From Strigamia acuminata (Eukaryota; Arthropoda; Chilopoda; Geophilomorpha; Linotaeniidae): 64,000 nt of DNA. The DNA lies in the NCBI GenBank assembly GCA_949358305.1, contig OX442314.1, positions 65,729,369 through 65,793,368 of the forward strand, in the 5' to 3' direction. The position numbers were made by a program, and so were the translations under genes. Numbering within the stretch: the first letter of the stretch is position 1; each line of letters opens with the position of its first letter. Under the pieces are notes generated by a model that saw only the letters and a program-made list of their open reading frames with translations, had not been told where the DNA came from and did not search any database. Shown here one piece after another: positions 35,504-44,800 of this stretch.

Positions 35504-36112
35504 ATTTTGTTGTTGCCAACCAGGATTTTCGTCCAGTTTTTCCAGTGGATTACAGTGCATGTCATTGCATTTTTAGCCAGGTGTGTGACATCGATTTCAT
35601 AGTGAGATGCGTGTGTGTTCCCGACTTCACAGTGAGCAGTGTGTGGCATCTAGTTCGCAGTAAGCAGTGTGTGGTGCCGATTTTCGTGGTGTGAAGTGTG
35701 TGGCGACGCGTTTTTCGATTTATTTCCACTGGATTATTGTCGCCAATTGCGACAGAAGTGTGTTTGTGCTGTGTCGTCCTTCGCAGGCGTCAGGGAGTTG
35801 ATTCGTCAGTGGATTTTATGTCAAGTGTAACGAGTTCGGAGTCTTTCTACTGTGGCGGTCAACATAAGGAGACAAGCAAGCGATTTCCTGGTCAACAATT
35901 TGAGAAACACAACGCAATGTCAATCTTCAAGTTCATCTGCTGATGATAAAGAACAAGATTAATTTTAACTCAATTGCTGTTAGAATTTAAGAATTATATT
36001 TATTTAAATTAATTCTTTATCTGATTTTCCAAGGGAGTTTCTGCCAATTTCGAGCTGTATTTGGGGAGTTTAAAAGGGGTTTTTTTTCATGTCAATAAGT
36101 TTGAATATCAAG

Positions 36113-36326
36113 TTATTATCTCTTTTGTGCGGGGCTATTATTAAATATAGCTATTATCTCTATTGTGCGGCGCTATTGTATATGATAGCTATTATCTCTT
36201 TTGTGCGGCGCTATTATTAAATATAGCTATTATCTCTTTGTGCGGGGTTATTGTAAAATATAACTATTTATCTCTTTTGTGCAGTGTTATTGTAAAAGAT
36301 AACTATTTATCTCGGTTGTGCGGTTA
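36113..36326 (+). repeat. Six 38-bp tandem repeats in the TK element leader
   Basis: Units share TATCTC, TTGTGCGG and GCTATT blocks, and the spacing between units is 38, 38, 38, 38 and 39 bp. The later units drift (GTGCAGTG, then GTGCGGTTAG). The array ends about 320 bp before the start codon. Confidence 0.85.
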
Positions 36327-36649
36327 GATATTGAATATTAATTTCGAATTAAGTGCATTTTGGGGGAATTATCTAGATATTTATGCGGATAAGTTCATTT
36401 GTGCAATCAATAATTCCGTCCCAGTGTATTACGTATAGTGTGTTAAGTCAATTTGTCTGTAGTATTCCGGAGTTGAGTTTAGCATTTTATTTCGAGGTCG
36501 TTTTTCATTTGCACACCGCATTTGAATTAACGTTAAGCAAGTATAAGTAAGAGTCTGTGAAGTTCGGAGAATATTCGTGGGAATTTAATTCGCAGTTATT
36601 GAGTTGTTGAATAGAATTTTTATTCTCATTCTCTCTTTCTCGAGAATAA

Positions 36650-39637
36650 ATGGCAACTGCGGCTGGTTTGACCGCGGAAGCAGCGGAGGAGAAAGAAACA
36701 CAATGGCAAGCCAAGGCCCAAGGAGCAGAGGATCTGCTCTCGACATCTGCAAACGTTCTCGACGGGGGTGAGCTTGAAGCTCTCCACGCAACAATAGATG
36801 CGCAGTTGAGTGACCTTATTGATGAGCTCGCTGTCTTTAAAGACAAGATAGAACGTTCAGATTACCTGCTTAGTTTGAGACGTCTCGAAGACATTAGGAC
36901 GAAGGTCAATCTTCTTAAGCAAAGGACGAAATTTTCAAAACAGATGCAGGATAAGTTTGGGGCCCATCCAGGCGGAAATACGCTAATGAATTCTGGATTT
37001 CTGAACAACTCATCGATAATCTCAAGGAAGACTACAAAGCTTCCAAAGCTGACATTGCAGAAATTCGACGGGAATCCGATGGAGTATAAGAGCTTCATGG
37101 ATATGTTTTCAACCACAGTTGACGCCGATGCCGAGTTATCGAACGTCGAAAAACTTCAATACCTGAAATCAAGTTGTATCGGGGAAGCGGAAGTGGCAAT
37201 CAAGTCGTACCCACTTACTAACGATTCGTATTTAATGGCACTTAGTAGCTTAGAAGGACTTTTTGGGTCGGAAGTAGCCCAAAAGAACGCTCTGGCGAGG
37301 AAAATTCGTGAAGCTGAAGCAGTTAAAGATTTGTACCCAATCAAGCCAGTAAAATCTCTATTGACGTCCCTCACCGGTGCTTTCCGAACATTAGAACAGT
37401 TGAAGTTCCCAGTTACGACTACTGGATTATTTCTAATCCCGGAATTATTGCGGAAGTTTCCACCGGAATTGGGAAGACGATTTCATAGGATTTACAAAGG
37501 AAACGTGGAAAACGTTAATTTATTTCTCGAATTTGTAGCAAGCGAAGTCAGAGTAGCAGAATTATCAGACGATAGCGTATTTACAAGTCAGAAAGTCACC
37601 AAGAAGAGTGAGAAACCAGCAACTAGAGAGCAAAAAGAAGAATTACGAGGGACCATGTCATCTTGCGCGGTTGCGCAAAATACGTCATTCGGGTCCAATA
37701 CGAAAGAATCATTCAAACCAAAATCAGGTCCAGTCCGGAAATTGATCTGTGCCTTCTGTGAAGGAGATCATTTCAACAATAATTGCGACGCAAATCTGGA
37801 AGTTTCGGAGAAATACGACATCGTTAAGCGAAAACGTCTATGCTTTAATTGCCTGAGACCAAGCCATACAGTGGGTAACTGCCCTGTAAAATTTTGTTGC
37901 CGATCATGCGGTGGTCGACACCATTCTTCAATTTGTAACAGAGGTCATGCGGAAAAGCCAACTGATACCAAAGAAGAGAACGTCTCCGCCAACGTCTCGT
38001 TGTCGGTCTCAAGTGACGTCCAGCTAATGGTTTTCACAGCATTGTTCGTCCGAAAGAGTGGCGAAACAATCCCAGTTCGTGGATTACTCGATCCGGGTAG
38101 TCATCGTTCATATATTACGAAGCGGTTAGCAAAGAAATTACACCTAAACAAGATTGAGACGTATCACACCATGACCCAGTGTCTGCTGAACAAGGAACCA
38201 GTTCCTACAACTCATGACGTGTTTAGATTCGAGTTGCAGTCTCGTCACGACAAGCAGAAAGTGTCTGTATTTGCTCTTGATACCGACACACTTCCCAATA
38301 TAAAGGGAGTGGTAGATCACCAGACGCTGCAACAAATCAAGTCGTTTAATCTTGAGATGGCAGAACCACATCCCTCCGTGTCAGATGAGGTAGATGTCTT
38401 GATCGGAAGCGGAGCATGGTGGAAAATAATTCAAGCGGGAACGAAGAGAATTAGTCCAGAATTAGGAATGATGAAAACAGTTTTTGGATGGATTTTAAAC
38501 GGACAAATTAACTCAAAAGAGCCTTCCATCTACAAAGACGATATCTCACTGGGAGATGTATCGTGTATGGCGATCGATTCTGGAAAGAAGATGACTTTCA
38601 ACACTTCAAAAAAGGACAAAGGCGGGTTTGGACAGGCGAATTCCACATCAATGTCCGACGAGAAAAGCGAAAAGGGTGGAGTACGAGCAAAAGGCGTCAT
38701 CGCTTCTCGTTTTGCCGCGAGCCGCTCTAGCGAGCTGGAGGTACGGCATCCTGACGTCCCCATCGAATTGGAAATGGATGGAAAGCGGACGTTTAAAGGG
38801 ATAAGGTCGGGCAAGATGGCGATTTCTCAGAGTCCTGACACACTGGAGTCTACGGAAAAGAAAGGAGAATTTCCGAAAAATTTCAAAAAAGATGAAGAAA
38901 AGGGTTTAAGTAAATGGAGGAAGATATTGAAATGGAGTCGCAAGAAACTCACCAATTCGCACAGAAGATCAAATGCAGTCACAAAGGCCACGGGAAATAT
39001 ACATTTAGTAATTGGCCCAATGTTTTCTGGAAAAACTACTGCTTTACTTAATGTAATCCGAAATGAAGAAGAAAATTCTTGCCTGCTTGTTAAGCATTTG
39101 ACAGACGTTAGATATAGTAAAGATGAAATGGTTAGCCACACCGGACAACGACGTCCAGCGGTTCGGGTCGCGTCGTTACAGGAAATCAAGAAAATTGCGG
39201 AGTCGGTCAAGACGATAGGTATCGACGAAGGGCAATTTTTCGGAGACATCGATTCGTTTTCCGACAAAATGGCGAACGAAGGAAAGAATGTAATAATTGC
39301 CGCTTTAAATGGTGATTTTAAGAGACAGGAATTCAAGGCAGTATCTAATCTCATTCCACTAGCGGAAACTATTGTCAAACTTCATGCCAAATGCCACTTT
39401 TGTGGAAACCAAGCGTCGTTCACCAAACGAATATCGGGTGAAACGCAAGTTCAGGTTGTGGGAGGAGAAGAGAGATACAAGCCAACGTGTCGTACCTGTT
39501 TTCAGAAATCAATCAATTCTATAGAAGTCAAGAGAAAGCTAATTAATGGAGCGGCACATTTAAGTTTAGCGATTTTGAATCGAAGATTACCTCCATGGGT
39601 GGCCAGTTTGATCCGCAAAAAATTGCGCTTACCTTAA
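36650..39637 (+). CDS. Gag-protease-thymidine kinase fusion protein (995 aa)
   Basis: The N-terminal two thirds are BEL/Pao: a DUF1759-like Gag region from about residue 130 (KLPKLTLQKFDGN), Cys/His knuckles (C367-C379; C398-X2-C401-X4-H406-X4-C411; a third to C429), and a DUF1758 aspartic protease with D481 (LLDPGSHRSY). Homology to the other elements runs through the FGWILNG segment to about DVSC (636-639). No RT, RNase H or integrase follows. A charged linker of about 145 residues leads to a type II thymidine kinase at about 785-955. The kinase has P-loop GPMFSGKT (789-796), DEGQFF (859-864, catalytic Glu 860), NGDFKRQ (887-893), zinc Cys 915, 918, 947 and 950, and a substrate-loop Tyr 943. 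TK1-like enzymes phosphorylate thymidine to dTMP in the cytosol. The frame is intact and the TK part has no intron, suggesting capture from an mRNA. A role inside Gag particles is inferred. Confidence 0.95.
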   Translation: MATAAGLTAEAAEEKETQWQAKAQGAEDLLSTSANVLDGGELEALHATIDAQLSDLIDELAVFKDKIERSDYLLSLRRLEDIRTKVNLLKQRTKFSKQMQDKFGAHPGGNTLMNSGFLNNSSIISRKTTKLPKLTLQKFDGNPMEYKSFMDMFSTTVDADAELSNVEKLQYLKSSCIGEAEVAIKSYPLTNDSYLMALSSLEGLFGSEVAQKNALARKIREAEAVKDLYPIKPVKSLLTSLTGAFRTLEQLKFPVTTTGLFLIPELLRKFPPELGRRFHRIYKGNVENVNLFLEFVASEVRVAELSDDSVFTSQKVTKKSEKPATREQKEELRGTMSSCAVAQNTSFGSNTKESFKPKSGPVRKLICAFCEGDHFNNNCDANLEVSEKYDIVKRKRLCFNCLRPSHTVGNCPVKFCCRSCGGRHHSSICNRGHAEKPTDTKEENVSANVSLSVSSDVQLMVFTALFVRKSGETIPVRGLLDPGSHRSYITKRLAKKLHLNKIETYHTMTQCLLNKEPVPTTHDVFRFELQSRHDKQKVSVFALDTDTLPNIKGVVDHQTLQQIKSFNLEMAEPHPSVSDEVDVLIGSGAWWKIIQAGTKRISPELGMMKTVFGWILNGQINSKEPSIYKDDISLGDVSCMAIDSGKKMTFNTSKKDKGGFGQANSTSMSDEKSEKGGVRAKGVIASRFAASRSSELEVRHPDVPIELEMDGKRTFKGIRSGKMAISQSPDTLESTEKKGEFPKNFKKDEEKGLSKWRKILKWSRKKLTNSHRRSNAVTKATGNIHLVIGPMFSGKTTALLNVIRNEEENSCLLVKHLTDVRYSKDEMVSHTGQRRPAVRVASLQEIKKIAESVKTIGIDEGQFFGDIDSFSDKMANEGKNVIIAALNGDFKRQEFKAVSNLIPLAETIVKLHAKCHFCGNQASFTKRISGETQVQVVGGEERYKPTCRTCFQKSINSIEVKRKLINGAAHLSLAILNRRLPPWVASLIRKKLRLP

Positions 39638-39730
39638 GGAGTCATTAGGGAGCTGATCCTAGGTGGATGAGAAGTTTTCAGATTGCTAAGAGGTTCTTCT
39701 TCACCTTCTTTTCTTTTCGGCGGCAATCTC
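39638..39730 (+). other. Pre-3'LTR segment of the TK element
   Basis: 93 bp after the stop codon. It ends with CTTTTCGGCGGCAATCTC directly before the LTR, matching the pyrimidine-rich block at the same place in A and B. This supports a BEL/Pao origin for the 3' end as well as for gag and protease. Confidence 0.5.
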
Positions 39731-40686
39731 TGTTTCGAGCAACAGAAAGGAGGAAAGAGAGACCACAACTGCTCGTCAATTTGATAGTAGTTTGATTTTA
39801 TGTGTTCGAAAATGTAAAGAAGAGTTACTAATTTCGGTCTTATAATTGTATTATTTATTTAGCAAATATCTAATCTTTTTCTGTTGTAATAGGAATTTTA
39901 CATGTCTTTTTTGTGTGCCAATTTTCAGTAAAGACAATGTTTGTTAGGTATTTTATCTCTTAGAATGACAAGGTCAAGGTTTAGGAATTTTTAGTCTTGT
40001 TTTCCAATGTTTTCATGCTATGTTTACCTATTTCTAAGTCTTGTCCTGTTCCCAGTTCAGTTGTGAAGGCGGAATGACGGGTTTGAAGCATCTGAGTTGC
40101 TTTAAAGGTGCATTGGAAAAGAAGGAATTGTTAATTTTGTAATGGATTGCAATTAATGCATTTTTACAGTGTATTTGACTTGCTTTAGATGCGTTATTTG
40201 CATATTTAGTTAAGTTTATTCCTATTCTATTTGTTATAATTCTTTCCAATGATTTCTGTTAATTTTAGTTGATTTTATCTCTATTATGAGGCACAATGCA
40301 AGCTTTAACTTATGTTATTTATGAATTTAGTCACTAGGTGCCTCATGAATTTGTTGTTGCTATAGAATTGTTGTTGTTATGAAGTTGTTACACTCTTGTT
40401 ATGAAGAATTAGATGTAGTTAAGTTGAATTTGCCTCCATGTTAATGTTTTGAAATGATTAAAAGCATTATCTGGATTTTTCTACACAAAGGTTTATTTTA
40501 TTCAACATCCAACATGTGTGAGTAGGGAAATTTAACCCCAAACTCCCTGGAGCAGCTCCCCACAAGATCCAGTGCAGAAACTCAAGTCAACTCATTTCTC
40601 CTCTCAGTATAGGCCTATGGGAAATTTGCCAAGAATTCCCCATCGCGTTACAACTCGTCGCATCACGGCAGTGGCGAGTTGCAACA
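39731..40686 (+). repeat. 3' LTR of the TK element (956 bp)
   Basis: Same length and termini as the 5' LTR, with no mismatch seen on reading the two copies side by side. It ends 86 bp upstream of the gag start of element B and is followed by GTCC, the target duplication. Any transcription starting in this LTR would run into element B gag. Confidence 0.95.
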
Positions 40687-40772
40687 GTCCAAATATCACC
40701 TGTGTTTAGAGTTGTGTGTCTTTGGTTTTTGACTGACTGATTGTCTTCACTTTCTGCCATTCCAGGTTTGAC
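40687..40772 (+). other. Leader of element B, 3' remainder, with splice-acceptor-like site
   Basis: 86 bp between the nested element and B gag. CTTCACTTTCTGCCATTCCAG ends at 40765, eight bases before the ATG, and resembles a 3' splice site. The same sequence precedes gag in C and D. The first four bases are the second copy of the TK element target duplication. Confidence 0.6.
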
Positions 40773-41828
40773 ATGGCTACAGGAGGTGGATCAAGGTCAG
40801 GTTCAGGGAGAACAACGCCAACAACGGTTGAGCAACAACCGCCGGAAGAAATGGACGTGTTGTCTGGGAGGTTCACGACTTTGGGGATCTCTTTGGACGC
40901 GCTTTTGAGAAGGTCCTTGACACTAAAAGATACCGGCGAGCTGGAAGCTGTAGAAATGGCTGCAGATGAACAGATGATGAGAATGATAAACGACCTGAAC
41001 ACGATGCAGCCCAACCTGACAAGAGATCAGTACTTGGCAAATCTAAGGGAAATCGAAGAGTTAGAGACACCGATTTCAGTTCTTAAGCACAGAACCCGAA
41101 TGTCAAAGAAGTTCGTGACGCATTGGTCAGCAAATCCAGCAAATGCTTCAGCGTTGACGACCAGTACGTCTCAGAGTTCGATTTTGAACCAGACCTTGTC
41201 GCAATCGACAAGAAGGCATAATAATGCAAAGCTTCCTAAGTTGGAAATGCGGAAATTCAATGGAGATGTGACGACATTTCGTCCCTTCCTAAGCAGCTTT
41301 GACTCTGCTGTTCACAGCAACCCTGATTTATCAGAAATTGAGAAGTTGCAATACTTGCAGTCGCTGTGCACGGGAGAAGCTGCCATGCTGATCTCTGCAT
41401 TCCCTTTAGTGGACGGTAATTACAATTTGGCAAGAGAAGAGTTGGAACGTTCCTACGGGGACGATGAAGCCCAGAGAGTGGCATTGGTCAAGTCCATAAG
41501 GGATATGAAACAGGTTACGGAATTGCATCCGGTCAAAGCTGTCCGTACACAGTTGACCAAGGTGTCCACTGCTATCCGCTTGCTGGAGCAGTTGAGCGTT
41601 CCAGTACAGACTGCTGGTCTGCTTCTGGCACCCGACGTGCTGAGGAAATTTCCACCTGCCATGGTGATGAGGTTTTACCAGCAGCAAGGGGCTAAGACCT
41701 CAAATTTAGTGACAATCTTGAATTTCTTTGCGGCTGAAGTTCAGCTCTTAGAGCAGATGGAAGATGTCATGGGGGCAGGAGGTCTTGCAACTAAGAAAGA
41801 CAATGTCTGGAAGTTCCGACAAGGATAA
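40773..41828 (+). CDS. gag: BEL/Pao Gag N-terminal part, element B (frameshifted)
   Basis: The start MATGGGSRSG is the same as in C and D. It encodes the Gag region with the DUF1759-like segment (KLPKLEMRKFNGD, then EKLQYLQSLCTGEAA) up to about residue 343. There a one-base insertion (extra T at about 41804, GACAATGTCTGG versus GACAAGTCTGG in C and D) shifts the frame, and a stop follows after a few unrelated residues at 41828. The zinc knuckles and everything downstream are in the next frame. C, D and A have one continuous frame at this place, so this is a mutation of copy B and not a family trait. Confidence 0.9.
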   Translation: MATGGGSRSGSGRTTPTTVEQQPPEEMDVLSGRFTTLGISLDALLRRSLTLKDTGELEAVEMAADEQMMRMINDLNTMQPNLTRDQYLANLREIEELETPISVLKHRTRMSKKFVTHWSANPANASALTTSTSQSSILNQTLSQSTRRHNNAKLPKLEMRKFNGDVTTFRPFLSSFDSAVHSNPDLSEIEKLQYLQSLCTGEAAMLISAFPLVDGNYNLAREELERSYGDDEAQRVALVKSIRDMKQVTELHPVKAVRTQLTKVSTAIRLLEQLSVPVQTAGLLLAPDVLRKFPPAMVMRFYQQQGAKTSNLVTILNFFAAEVQLLEQMEDVMGAGGLATKKDNVWKFRQG

Positions 41829-44800
41829 GGATCAACGCAAGGGCACGATGTCCACCTGCGCTACGTCCAAAAAAGCCAAAGAGTCTTTTAGCCCAAAGCT
41901 GACCGTGGGAAGCGCAATTTGCATTTTTTGCAAAGAAGGTCATGCTAACGCTTTCTGTAGGAAAGAAATGAGCGTGGCAGAGAAGACCACGATTATTCAA
42001 CAGAACCGACTTTGCTTCAATTGCCTGCAAGAAGGACACAGGGCAATGCGGTGCCAGGTTAAAACCAGCTGCAGGACTTGCGGCGGACGACATCATTCGT
42101 CCATCTGCCGGAAATTGAACACAGGAAGTGGAGGTGGGATAGAGAAGCCCAAGGACGTGAGCGCGAACGTTTCCTTGGCGATCTCCTCAACACTTCAGTT
42201 GATGATATTCACAGCGGAGTTAAAAACAAAGTCTGGAGGTTCGCACACGATACGTGGCATGTTAGATCCGGGCAGCCATCGGTCCTACATTTTAAAGAGT
42301 GTAGCCGACCGGATACGGTTGAAGAGTTGCGGGTCAATCGAAGCCACAGCCCAACGCCTCAATGAAGAGGATAATGCTGGATCGACGTCTTACGACGTTT
42401 ACAAGCTACTCCTTCAGTCTAGACACGGAGCCAGAGAGCTCAAGGTGACGGCTTTAAGTGCAAGAAGCCTACCGCATGTGTATGGGATAGCCAGCCCTGA
42501 TACCATTCAGAAAGTTAAAGATTTGGGGTTCGAATTGGCTGAAGACTTACCTTCGACTGCGGGCAATGTTGATATCTTGCTTGGAGTTGATGTTTGGTGG
42601 GAAATCTGCCTTGACGGACGAAAACGATTGGATAACCGCTTGGGTTTGGTCAATACCATTTTTGGGTGGGTGTTGTCCGGAGCCGCTGGGTCGACAGATG
42701 TCTTCTCAGAGAGCTCGCGTGACGTGTCTTGCTGCAACACCTGTGAGATTAAGACTGACCGTGACTTGGAAAAGCTTTGGAGTTTGGAGGCTGTTGGAAT
42801 TACCGCTGGCGAACGCGATTCAGATTTTGTTCGAGATCGATTTGAGAAGTCGCACAAGCGAATGGAGGATGGTCGCTACCAAGTTTGCTTGCCCTTTAAC
42901 GATAAGATCGGGGCTTTGGAGTCGAACTGGGAGTTGGCTCTGAATCAACTATCACATACGCTTAGGCGAATTGATAGTAACAGCGACCACAAGGAACGTT
43001 ATAACAAAGCCATGTGGGACTACGTCAAAGAAGAGCACGCGGAAGTAGTACCTCTTGCAGAGAGATACAAGAAAACTGGAGTTTATGTTATTCCGCACCA
43101 TCCAGTGATCAAGGAGGACCGGGAAACGACCAAGTTCCGTGTCGTTTTCAACGCGTCGTCGGCGAAGAAGGGGCTACCTTCGCTGAACGACTGTCTGTAT
43201 CCTGGCCCTTCTTTAAATCCGGATATTGTCCCAGTTATGATCCGTTTTCGCCTTTTTTGTGTAGTGGCGATAGCCGACATCAAGCAGGCTTTCCTGCAAG
43301 TGCTGATTAATCCTGACCACTGCGATTTTTTGCGGTTCCTTTGGGTCTCAGAAGAATATTTCCAAGAAGGATATTCTTGGCAGAATTTGTGGGATCACCT
43401 GGTCGTTTTAAGAATGATAGTCGTCCCTTTCGGGGTGAATTCTTCGCCATTCTTGTTGTGCGCTGTCATCCGCGCGCAAGGGCGATTGTATTTGGTGCTT
43501 TTCCCCAAAGAGGCAGACGCCCTCGATAAGGGCATCTACATGGACGACTTGACGTCCGGGGCCGATGGAACCCAAGAGACAGTTACGCACTGTGTCAATC
43601 TACGCAGGAACCTTGACGAGGGAAAGATGCCTCTCGTCAAGTGGGCATCATCAAAGGCAGATGTCTTTGACGCACTCAAAGACAAGGATTTCCACATGCG
43701 TGCAGACAAGTTTGAAGATCTAGGAGTTGTCAAGATGCTGGGCATCCTTTGGAGCGTCCAAGATGATACGCTAATGTTCAGGATCCCAACCGGTGTTGAG
43801 ATTCCCCAGTCAAGGAGGGGCATTCTGTCATTATTGGCATCAGTCTTCGACCCCTTGGGGTTGATAGCTCCAGTCATTTTGCGGATGAAGCTACTTTTAC
43901 AGAGTATGTGGGGTCGCGACATCAAATGGGATGACATAATCTCAGAAGAAAACCGAGAGATAGTGGTCAAATGGTACGCCGATCTTCAGCGCCTCACCGA
44001 AGCCCGGGTGAAGCGTTGGATGGGGACGTACTCGGGCCAAGAAATGGACATTGACGTCTTTTGCGACGCAAGTCCACAGGCGTACGGGTGCGCAATCTAC
44101 GTTCGAGCTGCGTCAGGCGCGACCCAACTGCTCTTGAGCAAAAGCCGAATTGCCCCCACCACCAAATTGACTTTGCCACGCCTAGAATTGACCGCAACTG
44201 TTGTTGGAGTCCGGATGGTGGAGTACATCCTAGAGGATTTCCTACCAGGTTATCCAGTTGGGAAGATAAGGTATTACTCGGACTCAATGGTTGCGCTCGG
44301 GTGGTTGAAGTCTGATAAGAACAGGTGGAAGCCATATGTCTCCAACAGAGTGGCAGAAGTTCTTGAAAAGTCAAGTCCGAGTCAGTGGGCATACGTCCCG
44401 ACGGACAGGAATCCAGCGGACGTATTGACACGCCCATGCGAGGCAAAGAACCTTTTGGCCAACCGTCTCTGGTGGGACGGGCCCGGTCAGTTGGAAGACC
44501 TCGCAGACGAACCTGAGGACGTTGACCTCCCAATGGAAGAGGCAAAAAAGGAAAAGGTAGCTTTGGTTGCGTCAGATGGAGAAGCGCATATGTGCGAGGT
44601 TTTCAAGCGATTTAGTAGTTTTAATCGCCTCGTGCGAGTTTTCGCGCTCATGCGGCGCTGGCTTCCTTTTTTCGCCCGCGGGAGGGACCTCGAGGTTCTC
44701 GAGATAGAAGTTGCCGAAGAAAGAGTCATCCGCTTGGCCCAGGTCTTGAGTTTTCCAGACGAAAGACAAGCCGCAATGTTGAAAGAGAAAGTGGCAAAGG

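Larger units (their letters stand above)
35482..36649 (+). other. Leader of the TK element with 38-bp tandem repeats
   Basis: 1168 bp between LTR and ORF. The PBS-like TGGTACCGTGACCC starts at 35486. At about 36113-36326 there are six tandem copies of a 38-bp unit containing TATCTCTTTTGTGCGG; the ATCTC markers are at 36118, 36156, 36194, 36232, 36270 and 36309. No counterpart of the CTGC/GCAG leader hairpin of A and B was found. Short ORFs here show no recognisable domain. Such a long leader could hold RNA packaging or translation signals. Confidence 0.75.
34526..40686 (+). mobile_element. Nested non-autonomous BEL/Pao-derived element carrying thymidine kinase (6161 bp)
   Basis: A complete LTR element: two 956-bp LTRs with no difference seen, a leader, and a single 995-codon ORF. 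It is inserted in the leader of element B with a 4-bp target duplication, GTCC (34522-34525 and 40687-40690). The uninterrupted target is visible in element D, where TTTGTCCAAATATC reads straight through at 60971-60984. The coding region has BEL/Pao gag and protease but no RT, RNase H or integrase; a type II thymidine kinase domain occupies the rest. It must therefore rely on another BEL/Pao element for cDNA synthesis and integration. Identical LTRs and the nested position make it one of the youngest insertions in the window. Confidence 0.95.

Noticed and set aside
36650-39637. Host thymidine kinase gene or pseudogene lying next to a transposon
   Set aside because: The TK domain is in the same uninterrupted frame as gag and protease, lies between two matching LTRs with a target duplication, and has no intron, so it belongs to the element.
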